From the NCBI GenBank assembly GCA_965178125.1, contig OZ237753.1, forward strand, positions 806,001-870,000: a DNA stretch of 64,000 nt. The letters are read 5' to 3'. The first letter of the stretch is position 1. Every line of letters begins with the position of its first letter. The notes under the pieces are model-generated. The model was not told the DNA's origin. It made no database searches and saw only the letters and a list, made by a program, of their open reading frames with translations. The position numbers and the translations under genes were made by a program. The stretch is from Bilabrum cf. latius (lineage: Eukaryota; Bigyra: Bicosoecida; Bigyra; Bicosoecida). Below, one piece after another: positions 12,601 to 23,473 of this stretch.

Positions 12601-14617
12601 CATCGTGACTGTGACAGTGAACGGCAGCACCTCCGGCACCGAGCCTGCGCTGACAATCGTGCTCATGGCTCCCAATGCGGCGGCGGGGGACCCCGGATCG
12701 CCGGTCCGCGCCAGCGACATCGTGGTGACGCCTTCCATCGTCGCGCGATCCGTGTGTGGCTTGGGTGATGTGGACGGCGACGGGACCCCGGACGTGGCTG
12801 CTGGTGATCCGCTGCATGACGAGCCAGCTGGCGAGGACCGTGGCCTGGTGACCATCGCGTTCTTGCGTGAGAACGGAACCGTCAGGCACTCCGTTGAGCT
12901 GTCTCTGGGCCGCACCCCCGGTCTTGAGGAGTCCTATGCGTACGATGGAGATGCCCTGGGCTTCAGCTTGGCTGGCCTGGGCGACATCAACGGAGATGGT
13001 GTGCCTGACCTCGCTGCCGGGGCTCCACGCGACGGGAGCTCCCACAGCGACGAAGAGCCCGGGATGGTTTGGTTGTTCATGCTGAATGCCGACGGCTCGG
13101 TGCTGCGCGCCCGCAAGATCTCCAAGGTCTTTGACCCCCTCGTGTTCGCGACGGAGAGCGACTCGAGACTCGGCCTCGTGATCGGACGGGCTGGCGATCT
13201 TGACAACGACGGGGTACCAGACATCCTGGTGGGGCCGTTCGAAGAAGACAGCGCGGACGTGCACGGCCTGCTGTTGCGGCGGTCGGGAGACGTCAAGGAG
13301 CAGTTCAAGGTGGTGATCGAGGCCCCGGCTGAGCTAGGGTCGGGCGGTTCGGTGGATCGCGTGCTTTCAGTTGAAGCAGCGAGGGGCGCCCAGCTGCAGG
13401 GCAGGCGGCTCCAGGCCAGCCAGCCCCTCACTAGCACGAGGGTGCTTCGAGGAGGCCCTTCACAGACCTATGGCCGCGAGCTCAGCGCGGAAATGAGCTT
13501 CGGGTCTGGCATTCTGGCTCTGGGCGCGCTCACGGATTCGAACAGTGGCATTCGGCATGGAGCAATGGAGATCTCATTCGTATCGGAGGCTGTCATTCCC
13601 AACCTGCCGTCGTCGTCGCCTACACCCAGTACCAGCCCCAGTACCAGCCCCAGTACCAGCCCCAGTACCAGCCCCAGTACCAGCCCCAGTACTAGTCCCA
13701 GCACCAGCCCCAGTACCAGCCCGAGCACCAGCCCGAGCACCAGCCCGAGCACCAGCCCGAGCACCAGCCCCAGCGTCAGTGCTAGCCCCAGCACCAGCCC
13801 GAGCACCAGCCCCAGTACCAGCCCGAGCACCAGCCCCAGTACCAGCCCAAGCACCAGCCCAAGCACCAGCCCAAGCACCAGCCCCAGCGTCAGTGCTAGC
13901 CCGAGCACCAGCCCGAGCACCAGCCCGAGCACCAGCCCAAGCACCAGCACTGGCTCGACCACGACTCGCCCGCAAGGCAGGGAACTACCAGACAGCGACA
14001 GCGCCTCGGACGGGACCGAGACCTGCACGGACCAGCTACCAGGGGGTGCCGCCAGCTCCGCTGTGCTTGTGGAGACCTCCGTGAGCGTCGGCTCTGCTCT
14101 CCCCTCGGACATCGGATGTGCCACCGCGGAGGCATTCGTGGCCCAAGTCATGGCAGCAGCAGGTCTCGAGCCGGGTGACGCCGTGTTCTGGGTCGAGACG
14201 TCGCTGGACGGGCAGGGGTCCGTGCTGGTGCTGCAGGTACCCGCAGAATCGCCCCAACGCGCTGAGGAGCTGATCGCCCTGATCGAGCCCCAGCTGTCCA
14301 ACTCTACCATCCTGGATGACCTCGTGGCGGGAGCCGGGAGCGGGGCTTCGGCCAGCTACAACAACGACTCGGCGGTGGTGGACTCGCCCTACCTGGACAC
14401 GAGCGGGGAGGATGATGACCCTCCTATCTGGCTGTGGGTGGTGATCGCCGCGGGTGCCGTGCTTGTGTGTGGTGGGTGCATCACGTGGTTCGCGTGCGGG
14501 GCATGCTGCAAGAGAGAGGATGATGAAGAAGAAGACGAGAACGCCAAGGCCAGAGAGAGGAATGGTGAGGGCAAGCGCACCGACCCCAAAGTTGTGCCCT
14601 AGGCCGCAGAGGTGTGA
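9602..14617 (+). CDS. Integrin-alpha-like FG-GAP type I membrane protein
   Basis: Single exon from ATG 9602 to TGA 14615-14617, 1,671 residues, with TAG as Gln at 9743, 10184, 12446 and 14600. I chose this ATG because it gives a signal peptide ([18 protein letters not shown]). The ectodomain carries many FG-GAP/beta-propeller repeats: recurring D-x-(N/D)-G-D/N-G calcium loops such as [39 protein letters not shown] and [13 protein letters not shown], each near a (E)FG motif. N-glycosylation sequons are frequent. A Ser/Thr/Pro minisatellite follows (13613-13953), then a globular part. One transmembrane helix ([19 protein letters not shown]) is followed by a Cys-rich, acidic/basic cytoplasmic tail near the C-terminus. 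This layout is that of integrin-alpha-like adhesion proteins, but no integrin-specific cytoplasmic GFFKR motif is present, so a true integrin role is not claimed. Confidence 0.88.
13613..13953 (+). repeat. 12-bp minisatellite encoding (Ser-Thr-Ser-Pro)n
   Basis: Near-perfect tandem copies of a 12-bp unit (AGTACCAGCCCC and variants) encode about 28 Ser-Thr-Ser-Pro units inside the FG-GAP protein. Two interruptions encode a Ser-Val-Ser-Ala block (near 13770 and 13885), giving a longer higher-order period of about 114 bp. The protein segment would be a rigid, heavily O-glycosylated stalk between propeller and membrane. Length is likely polymorphic. Confidence 0.92.
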
Positions 14618-14785
14618 CGCGTGAGCTGCCCCGAGATTACGGTGGGTATACGAGAGCGGAAGCTTGGTCCACGACCTTCGGGAACAATCCTAGGCAAGCT
14701 GGTGGTGCAACGTGAATCAGCTCCGAGTTCATTCATGTTGTCGATCGGCGAAATGGTTTGCATGTTCGAGTGAAGTACACTATGG

Positions 14786-15879
14786 TCAGCCAATTCCACC
14801 CCCGGCGGCAATCCCAAGCTCTGGATCCACCCCACCGTCCCCTCCAAACGCAGCCGCCCCTCCGGCCATGCCCCCCAAGCTCGCGCTAGGCCCCATGCTC
14901 TCCATGGCCCCATCCACCCTGTCCATGTGCCTGGGCTCCATGTCCTCGCCGTACTGAAGCAGCCGGTCCGCAGAGCCCAGCACCAGCTCCAATGAATCCT
15001 CGTCCGTGGGGTCCAGCGGTAGGAACTGCACCATGCTGAAGTCATCGAGGAGCTTTGCCATGGCCCCGTTGAGGCTCTTGAACCTGGAGGGGGTGCTGGC
15101 AGAGAGCTCCTCCAGCAGGTCCACCCCCGATGGGCTCAGGAACCGGCCCCAGACGTCCTTTTTCACGATGTCGCACTTTGTGAGCACGTTCAAGTGCGGT
15201 AGCTCTAGATGCATCATGGCGGCCAGTGCTGCCAAGTTGCCGCTGAGCAGCTTGGCGGCATCCGAGGCGAACGTCGCGTCGATCAGGTACACCCCAACTG
15301 CGTTCCAGCCGTCCGACTGCAGCAGCCTGGCAACCGACCGCATAATTGGAACGTGGGAGTACAACTCAATCTATCCAGGGCAATCAAATAATACGTAATC
15401 CTCATCTCCGAAGCCCCCCAGGATGTCATCCAGCCAATCGGCCCTGCATTCCAACATGTAGTCCATGCAATACATAAGGCCCCCGTTCGGGCCCAAATCT
15501 AATTCCTCCATAACATCTTCAACGCTGATGAGGTCCCTTATATCTGCGAATCCATGGACCGTGTGGGAAACACCTTGCTGCACAGTAAACACCATTGCGT
15601 TCCAGGTCTGGGCACTATGGCACTGATGTCTCACCTGCAGCTAAGCTGTAGCCAAAATGATCTGCAGCTGGGTCTAAATTAATTACATGTACCTTTCTAC
15701 GCAGCGTTTTACAATGCTCTTGGATATTCTTGCAGTATGTGCTCTGCGAACGAAAGCTAAACGCAGAACGAATCCAGTATAGTGCGAGCTGCAAGCTGCC
15801 AAAGGCAGGCACATTACGTGAAAATATACCCCACTTTACCCGTGCCAGCTGGTCCCATCACGATTTGGGCGAACTTCAT
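14786..15879 (-). CDS. GPN3: GPN-loop GTPase 3
   Basis: Three exons on the minus strand: 15879-15835, 15743-15635 and 15543-14786, with introns of 91 and 91 bp; 303 residues, stop TGA. Exon 1 ends within the P-loop (VMGPAGTGK), exon 2 begins [14 protein letters not shown], and the second junction rebuilds [20 protein letters not shown]. The GPN loop reads [14 protein letters not shown]. The Switch II region is [20 protein letters not shown] (TAG 15371-15373); Gln there is essentially invariant in the family, which fixes TAG as Gln. The guanine motif is TKCD, and the [11 protein letters not shown] and [10 protein letters not shown] blocks identify GPN3 rather than GPN1 or GPN2. The family assists assembly and nuclear import of RNA polymerase II and III. 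The usual length is about 280, so this is complete with a short Gly-rich tail. Confidence 0.95.
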
Positions 15880-16148
15880 CGCAGCAAGTTGTGCATACAC
15901 GCCCGCAGCAAACAGCAACTGCGCTGCCAATGCTGATGTGACCAGTGTCAGCACCAGGATCGGATTGGGAGATGTCTTTCACGGGCAGCGGGGGAGGATT
16001 TGTAGGTATGTGTGGAGGCGGGGGCTGCACCCGCACGGGATTCAAGGAATTGTGCGAAGAAAGGTATCCAAGACTGCCAGATACTTCAAATACCCTTGGT
16101 CTGTTGCCCCAGAAGGCGGTACGCTCCGTTGCGGAAATGCGCGGAAAA

Positions 16149-18346
16149 TCATCGACCGATCTTCTTCTTCTTCTTACGCTTGAAGATCTTCTTCGGTCCC
16201 TTGGATCCTGTCGACCCCTGGCTCGAATTGCCCCAGCTGCCACCCCCATTCCCTCCGCCACCGCTGTTGCTGCCGCCGCCACCCCCACCCCATGGATCAC
16301 CGCCTCCACCTCCCCTGCTATTCCCCCCACCCCCCCCATTGTTCCCTCCTCCTCCTCCTCCACCACCGCCCCACGGGTCTCCACCGCCCCCGCCGCCGTT
16401 GTTCCCTCCTCCCCCACCATTCCCGCCCCACGGATCACCCCCACCACCTCCCGAGTGGCCGCCACTAGACCGCTTGCGGCTCCCACCTCCGCTATTTCTG
16501 CCGCCCCCATTGTTACCCCCACCCCCACCCCCACCCCAAGGGTCACCACCCCCCCCTCCTCTGCTATTCCCTCCTCCACCACCAACGTTGCTCCAACCAC
16601 CCCCGCCGCTCGGTGCTGGTGCAGGCGCGCCTCCCCCGCCACCCCACGCATCGCCACCGCTGCCGCCACCCCCATTGCCACCAAATGCATCACCGCCACC
16701 CCCATTGTTGCCACCGCCAAACGCATCCGCGCCACCACCACCGCCAAATGCATCACCGCCACCCCCATTGTTGCCACCGCCAAACGCATCCGCGCCACCA
16801 CCAGTGAATGCGTCGCCGCCGCCGCTGCTGCTGCTACCACCGAACGCATCGCCGCCACTATTTCCACCACCACCCCCATCGCCCCATGGAAACCCCCCAC
16901 CAGCACCGGAGCTAGAGCTCGGCGCGGGTGCAGGGGCACCAAACCCACCGATCGCATCACCACCGTTGCTTGCTGGTGCCCCGAACGCATCCGCAGCCGA
17001 GGGTGCAGGGGCAGGGGCAGGGGCACTGAACGAGTCGAAGCCATTGGAGCCCCCTGCAGCCGCGGACCCGCCAGCCCCGGACCCCCACGCGTCGTCACCT
17101 CCGCTGCTGCTCCCACCAGATGCCGGCGCAGGGGCGGGGGCATCAAATCCACCGAAAGCATCGCCTGCCGCCGGTGCGGGGGCTGGAGCTCCAAACGCGT
17201 CGGCGGCAGAAGGGACCGGCGCGTCTGCAGACCCGCCAGCGGGGGCAGGGGCGGGGGCAGGGGCGGGGGCGCCGAAAGCGTCCGCGCCGAAGGGATCGCC
17301 GCCATCTTTGCTGCCGGTAGACGAGGCAGGGGCCGGTGCAGGCGCCGGAGCGTCAAACCCGTCAAAGCCCGCGAACGCGTCAGGACCCTTGCCCTTGTCC
17401 TTGTCCTTGTCCTGATCCTTGCCAGCGTCACCGCTAGCTGGCGCAGGGGCAGGGGCAGGCGCGTCACCAAACCCACCGAAGTCTGCAAAGGCGTCCTGAG
17501 CGGGCGCGGGGGCAGCCGCGGAATCGCTACTGGACGCTGCCGAGGACGAAGCGGATCCACCGCCGGCAGGGGCGGGCGCAGGCGTGTCGCCCCAGCCAAA
17601 GTCGTCGCCCCCGCCGCCGCCGCCGCCTCCCGTCGTGGTGGTGGCCCCGCCACCGCTCTTCCCAGCCTCCTTGTCCGAAGTGCCGCCGCCCATGAAGTCT
17701 GCAAACTCGTCACCTCCAGCCGCCCCATTGCTGGAAGCAGGCTTTGGATTGCTGTACCTGTCCTTTGGTGCCTGGATGGGCGCGATCCTGGCGGCGTGCA
17801 GAGCGGATAGATCTGCGGAGGCTATGGGGGGCACGATGGGGGCGCGCATGACCTGCAGCCCGCCCCCGATGTAGGACGTGTGGTACGATGAGGACGAGGA
17901 CGAGGAGGGGTACAGCCCCGCCCGGCCCAGACCAGAAGCGTACCCGCCAGCCGTACCGCGGCCCAGACCCCCTCGCAGTGCAGAGGCAGCTGCAGCCGTG
18001 CCATCGTCGTCCACCGCCAGCCCCGTGGCACTGCCCACGTCACCCAGGCCGCCCGACCCGGTTGCAACCCCTGTTCCCTGCATCTCCCTCATGGAGTTCT
18101 CGAGCGCGCGCTTGAGTATGCTCTGCGTGCGCTCCTGCCTCTGCCGCATGCGCTCCATTCTCGTGATCTCGGTGGTCAGCTGCATGGCTGCTTCCTCGTC
18201 CTGCTTGGCACGAGCGTCCTCGTCCTACTGCCGGCGGGAGCGCCCCATCGGGATGGCCACAGCGCGGCGGGCCCGCTTCCGAGCCGGGCGCTCCGGGACA
18301 GAGTCCGGGGCATCGCCCGCCCCGCCTGGCCGCAGCTGCGCTCCGC

Positions 18347-18379
<33 letters not shown>

Positions 18380-20039
18380 TCCCCGCCACCCTGAGGCTGC
18401 CACCAAAGGGAGCCAGGTTGGGGTCGCGCTCGTCGGCCGGGGTGTGCGCGCTGGGGGCGCGCTTGCGCTTGCGACCCGCCGCCTGCGCCGGCGTGCGAGC
18501 GGCGCCGTCACCGTCTGTGTTTGACACCCCACTGGACTCTATCCCAGACCGGGCACTTTGCACGCCGCTGGTGCCCCCGTCTACCCTTCGCCTGGACCCC
18601 CCTCGCGTGTCTCCGGCTGCGAGCCCGTTTCCTCTGGTCTCCCCATCGGCTTGCAGGTCCTCAAGTTGGAGCGCACCATCGCCATCCCCGTTGCCTCCAT
18701 CCCTGCCGCCCACCACGCCTCGGCTGAACGACACGGACCGTCCACGCGGCCGCTTGCGTGCCGACCTGCTGGCCGGTCTCGAGCTGCCGTCGCCGTCATC
18801 GTGCCCGTCATCGTCCTGCATCGGAGTGCCCACCCCGCCCACGCTGCCTCGGCTGAATGGAGACGTATCGCTGGCTCCCCCAATACCGGAGCCCGCCCCC
18901 GGCGAAGTGCCGGCGTCAGAGCCCCCCCCCTATTGTTCCCCGAGCCGGTCGCTGGCCCCCGCAGTGCCCCTCGTCCCACGAGACCTCGACAGCCGGTTGC
19001 GACCGGTGGACTGCGTCGCCTCTGTGGCAGCGTAGGCAGACCCCTCCGTCGCGAACGATTCGTCGGCCCTATTACCCCGAGTGAGCCCGCTGCCCCCGCT
19101 GGCGCCCAGCACCAGCTGCCTGCCCGCCCCCGCCCCTCTTTCCGGCGCAGTTCCCTGCCGTCCAGCAGCCCTGGAGAACAAACCGTCGTCAAAGGTGCCA
19201 AGCCCACTGGCCCCCTCGCCATTCTCGCCCCCCCTCTGCTGCCTCGTGCGCGCGCTCGCCACTGCCCTCCGCCCCCGCCTCCTCCTCACCGAGGACAAGG
19301 GGGTGCCAAGCAGCTGGCCCTGAGCCGTAGCAGGCATGGATCCGCGGCGGCGGCTCTGCCTCAGTTCCTAGCCGAGGGGCTGCCGCCGGGCTCCCCTCCG
19401 CTGGTACGATTCGTGCTCGTTCTCCCCTTCCTCCTCGTCGGCGTCGTCGTCGCTTCGGCCTCCAAGCCGGTCGCCGTCTTCCAGCGAGCCGTCAGACTCG
19501 GCAGAGCCACCGCCTCCACCGAACGCGAAATCGCGAGTCCCAAGATTTCCCGACGCGCCAACAAGCGCGGATGCCTCCTCGTCCGCGTCAGCAAGGAACG
19601 ACCGAGCACCTGCTCCGCGGGAAGGACGAGCAACGGTCAGCTCGCCGCGCGTGTCGCCAAATGCGTCGGTTTTAATAGAGCGGCGCATCTCGCTGCCACC
19701 GCTCTGGAACGAAACGTCTGGCCTGGCCTGCAAATCACCCGCACCTGTCCTGGAGGTACCTGTCGAATCGGTTCCATCGCTGCTCGCTTTGCTAGAAGCA
19801 CCGGCCCGCGGTGTGCTGCGAGCATTCCCGCCAGACATCACATCATCAAGATGCGATCGCTCCACGGAATCTCGATCAGCACTGTTGCGCGATTCTCCGT
19901 TTGCTTGTACGGTGCGCTACCTAGATCCTACGACTTGAGGGAAGACCTTGAACGTGGCTAAGCTCTATTGCGGGCAAGCGATAGCAGGTGATGCAAAGTC
20001 AGTACAGTTTGGTTCCGCTACAATTCGTGCACTCCACAT
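16149..20039 (-). CDS. Gly/Asn/Ala/Pro-rich protein with DAF/FADF motifs
   Basis: Open from ATG 20039-20037 to TGA 16149-16151, 1,296 residues, with TAG as Gln at 19965, 19917, 19368, 18930 and 18225. The N-terminal half is disordered and acidic/Ser-rich, with a bipartite nuclear-type basic cluster (RKRKRAP). A short helix (TTEITRMERMRQRQERTQSI) lies near residue 620. The C-terminal part has about 20 motifs of the form D-A-F, F-A-D-F or D-x-F/W spaced by Ala-Pro-Ala-Pro, then Gly/Asn blocks with GGGDPWGG, ending in KKIFKRKKKKKIGR. Repeated D-x-F and F-A-D-F peptides resemble those in endocytic adaptors that bind AP-2 ears, but no ENTH or similar fold is seen, so this is only a suggestion. The start is uncertain; the frame is open upstream to about 20240. 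Confidence 0.65.
16230..17160 (-). repeat. Imperfect Gly/Asn-rich repeat block
   Basis: Tandem, imperfect copies of pyrimidine-rich units (plus strand: CCACCGCC..CCATTGTTG..) encode GGGGDPWGG, GGGNNGGGG and DAFGGGNNGG on the minus strand. A unit of about 63-66 bp is nearly duplicated around 16680-16800. The strand bias (C on plus, G on minus) is extreme. Confidence 0.75.
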
Positions 20040-20074
20040 GGTGCTACAAAGCGTTTCAGCCAAAGAGGAGGATA

Positions 20075-20735
20075 TCAACGGACGGCGCCACTCACTGCTG
20101 CCTGATCTGCCACGAGACCGGGGACGTCGCGCCGAATGAGCTATCTTTCGGGGACTATCTTGACTGCAAAACTCGAGTGGAACTTGAGACTGTCTAAAAA
20201 AGTGCGTCTGGCGCCGCATCGCCGGCAGGCCCGGACACAATCAATTGGAGCACTCCTTGCTGTCCTCACCTAGTCGATATGCTCTTTGAGGGGCCCGTAA
20301 TGAAGTGGACTATGGCGGCGAGGCAACCCAAAAAGGCAAATAAAATCAAGTATGGCGCAAAACTGGACATTCTGCGGAAGACTACCGCTTGCGACACTGA
20401 AAATTATTCAAGTTGAAATCCATCTGGTTTTCGGACAAAAAGACTCGCTACAACAAGCCAGAAAGTAGCAATGCCTTTCCTGCAGCTTTGCTTGCAATAC
20501 AATATGATCTACACCATCAGCTCCCCTCTGTACCAGAGCTTCCTGGAAGGTGGCGGCAAGGAGGAGTGAGTGCAGGGACCGCAGACCAGTGATACGCTCT
20601 GACAGGTACTCGCAAGTTCCTCGTGCCACCAAACTCACCCATCCCACGCCCTGCAGCCGCGTTAGCTCTCGCGTCTTCAAGGAAATGACCTTTGCTGCGG
20701 GTCACCTGGAAGCGTGACAGCGGGGCCAGGCGCAT
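20075..20735 (-). CDS. Small single-pass membrane protein, three exons
   Basis: A predicted 112-residue protein from exons 20735-20639, 20396-20270 and 20189-20075, with introns of 242 bp (GTGAGT..TTTTCAG) and 80 bp (GTGAGG..AGACAG). All three phases agree, the stop is TGA 20075-20077, and one TAG (Gln) lies in exon 3. Residues 1-32 are basic and could be a targeting peptide. Exon 2 gives a clear hydrophobic helix (YLILFAFLGCLAAIVHFITG), followed by a short polar tail (KFHSSFAVKIVPERQLIRRD). I recognise no family. An alternative start is the internal Met before SSFAPYLILF. The gene ends only about 35 bp before the predicted start of the next minus-strand gene, which is tight and lowers confidence. 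Confidence 0.5.
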
Positions 20736-20948
20736 GATGTCGCTTGGTTCCCGCAGATTCGAATGGATGGCTCGGTCGCTGAGGACTGCTCGCTGCGGAG
20801 TGTGCCCACGCGCGGTGAAACCGCCATCCAGATGAAACCTTGAATCTAAAAGAAGCGTGATGCTTTAATTCCAAGCGCTGCGCAATTGTTCTCGCTGTGT
20901 CACTTCATGCATGGCTCGTACAACAAAAGGACACTGTTGCCAAGTGAA

Positions 20949-23231
20949 TTAATGAATTTCGGCTTGCTATCGCTCAAGACTGCCATTCTCCTATCTACTG
21001 TAGCCCCCCTGAGGCTCCACGCACTCTGCAGCGGCCTCACAGCACGCAGCCAGTCCCAGGAAGAGCCCCCGCGCCCAGCCATCGCCGTTCCCCATCCCAC
21101 CGCCCGAATCCCCCGATGCCCCGCCCCCGCGCCTGGACCCCGCACCGCCTAGGGTTTCATAACCAGCACCCGCCCTACCCCTCCCGCCCTGTTGTTCCCT
21201 GGCAAGCTCCGCCTCGCGCGCCCTCCGCGCCCTCGGAGCCAGCCGCGGCGACACCATCATCCTCCGCAGCTCCCCCCGCCCGACCCCTGCCTCTGCGACG
21301 GACAGAGAGCTCCGCGCCCTCTCCAGCAGCTCCAGCACGTCAGCGAGCAGGGCGGGGCCCAGGATGTGCGGGGGCACCAGTCCCCTCGAGAGCGGGCCCA
21401 CACCGGGCCGCCCGCCCACTTTGCCGCTGCCGCCAGCAGCAGCACTGCCCTTCCCCCCCCCGTCCCCTTCCCCTTCCCCATCGCTCCCGGTCGAGTCGCC
21501 GCTTCCATCCCTGCGACTGTGCCCCGCCCTGCCCCCCGCAGCACCTCCCACGCCTCCTGCCTGCCCCACGGCCTGCCGCTCCAGCACGCCCTCCGCCAGT
21601 GCCGCGGTCATCTGCGCGATGGGCTCGTCGGGCCCGTCCACCCCGCACGCGTAGTCGATCGTGTCCACGAACTCCTTCATGCGAGGCAGCACGGCAGTCT
21701 CGAGCGACTCCAGGATATGCGCGTTCGCGTCCCGGCTGCGATCCAGCTGGCCCGCAAGCCCCATGGCCTCCTGCCGAGCTGCCATGCGCTTCCTCTCGTG
21801 AGACCCGGCCTGCCGACGCACCTCCTCCCGCTCGCGCGCCAGGCTCGCCCTCTCCTCCTTCACCTTCCTCTCCGCCGCCAGCAGTTGTTCCCTGGCCCCA
21901 CGAGCCCTGGACTCGGCCCCAGCCAGCCGGCCCCGCGCCGACTCGCCCTCGGCCCGCGCAGCCACTAGCTCCCCCTCCAGCCGGCCCACCCGCACCCGCA
22001 GCTCTTCCAGTTGTTCCCTGGCCTCTCGTTCCCCTGCCTCCGCCCTGCTCGCCCTGCCCTCCGCCGCAGCCGCCCGGGAGTCCGCCTGCGCCGCCGCATC
22101 CCTGGCCTCCCCCAACTCGGCCCTGAGCCGGCCCTCGGCTTGTTCCCTGGCCGCGGCCCCCGCCCCTTTCGCCTCTTTTCTCGCATCTTGCGCCTCTCGT
22201 TCCGCCTCCTGCATCCTGACCCGCATGGAATCCCGCTGCCTGGAAGCCTCCAGGAGCTGCTTGGCCATCGCGTCTGCCTCGGCCTGCTTGGACCTGAGGG
22301 CCAGCTGGGCCTCCCTGCCCCTGTCCGCCCGCTCGCGGAGGGAGGACGCCTCTGCCGTGGCCGCCGCCAGCTTGCCCCTGGCCTCTGCCGCCTCCTGCTC
22401 CGCCGCTTGTGCCCTCGCATTCGCCTCCTCTGCCCGAGCCTCGGCAGCGTCTGCTCTCTGCGTCGCCTCTCGCCTCGCTCGGTTGGCCTCTGCAAGCACG
22501 CCCGCCGTGTCTTCTGCCCTGCCCGCCTCCCGCTTGGCCTCTGCCTCTGCCATGAGCACCCGGCGCTCCAGCGACGAGAACTGCTCCGATCGATCCCGGG
22601 CACGTGCCTCAGCCTCGTCGGCGCGCTGGGACTCCGACGCCTGGCGCTGGCGGGCCGATTTGAGCTGTGCCCTGAGGGCCTCCATCTGCCCCGCCCCGGA
22701 CCTGCTGCTGGTGATCGACTCCTCGATCTGCGCCTTGAGCGCGTCCACCTGGGACTGGAGGGCCTCGCACTGGGAGCGCAACTGCAGCACCTGCTCGTCC
22801 GCCCTAGATCGAGCTGCTCGCTCCTCCTCGGCACGAACCTCCGCGCGGGACAAGGCTTCCTTCACGGCCGCCTCTGAGCTTTGGAGCCGCGCAATGGCGT
22901 CTGCGCTCGCGGCCGCCTCCTTGGATTCGCCGGATGCGCCTCCCTTTGCGGCTCCTTCCTTGTCGGCAGCCTGGGCCCGAAGCGCAGCCACTTCGTCCTG
23001 CAGCGACTTCTGCTGAGTTGTAAACTTAGAAATCTGCTCTGCCATGTACTTTCGAGCTTGCTCGCGCACCTGCTTGAGCTTGCTATCCTTCTTCAACAGA
23101 GACGCGCGCAGCGTTGCGAGCTCTGCATCCCGTCGCCTGTTCTCTTGAGCTTCCTCGCGGAGTGCATTCAAGAGCCCCGGCCTGTCCAAGTCATTCCACT
23201 TCCGTTCCCTTGCTTCATCCAGGGTAGACAT
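20949..23231 (-). CDS. Long coiled-coil protein
   Basis: Single exon from ATG 23231-23229 through TAGs at 20991 and 20967 (Gln) to TAA 20949-20951, 760 residues. From about residue 30 to 500 it is almost unbroken heptad sequence rich in Glu, Ala, Arg, Gln and Lys, for example LKQVREQARKYMAEQ near the N-terminus and many REQAE/ARAEE blocks. A Gly/Ser-rich linker and a C-terminal helical part (PLSRGLVPPHILGPALLADV) follow. The C-terminus has the pattern of golgin- or CCDC-type tethers, but I see no clear GRIP signature, so only a coiled-coil structural role is supported. It is one of two genes here that end first at TAA. Its start is about 240 bp from the divergent plus-strand gene. Confidence 0.75.
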
Positions 23232-23473
23232 GGGTTCGGGCCGACCCTGCTCAACGACTCTCGGGCCGGCAGCCTTTCACGGCCAACTGGAAACGATTTT
23301 ACCACCGTTCAACGAAACTTCAACAGCGTTATTATTTGCTTGCAATGTTTTCTCTGTTCCTTCGGGTCTAAGGCGAGTGGTGTCGGAAAACATCGACATT
23401 GCCAGGAGGATTCGGATCCATTTTCATTTGCTTGGTTCGTTCGCACCGATCTTATGCTACGGCAAGCAGCGAA

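Noticed and set aside
13468-14310. Minus-strand Leu-Gly repeat ORF across the minisatellite
   Set aside because: Reverse complement of the Ser-Thr-Ser-Pro repeat; no start or domain.
16230-17160. CRISPR-like array
   Set aside because: Repeats are imperfect, adjacent and coding (Gly/Asn-rich); no spacers of uniform length.
16012-17415. Long plus-strand proline-rich ORF
   Set aside because: It is the antisense shadow of Gly/Ala-rich codons in the minus-strand gene; its composition is explained by that gene's repeats.
19988-20197. Plus-strand ORF with a C-x2-C pattern (HCCLICHE)
   Set aside because: It is antisense to the three-exon membrane protein, lacks the second metal-binding pair, and shows no family signal.
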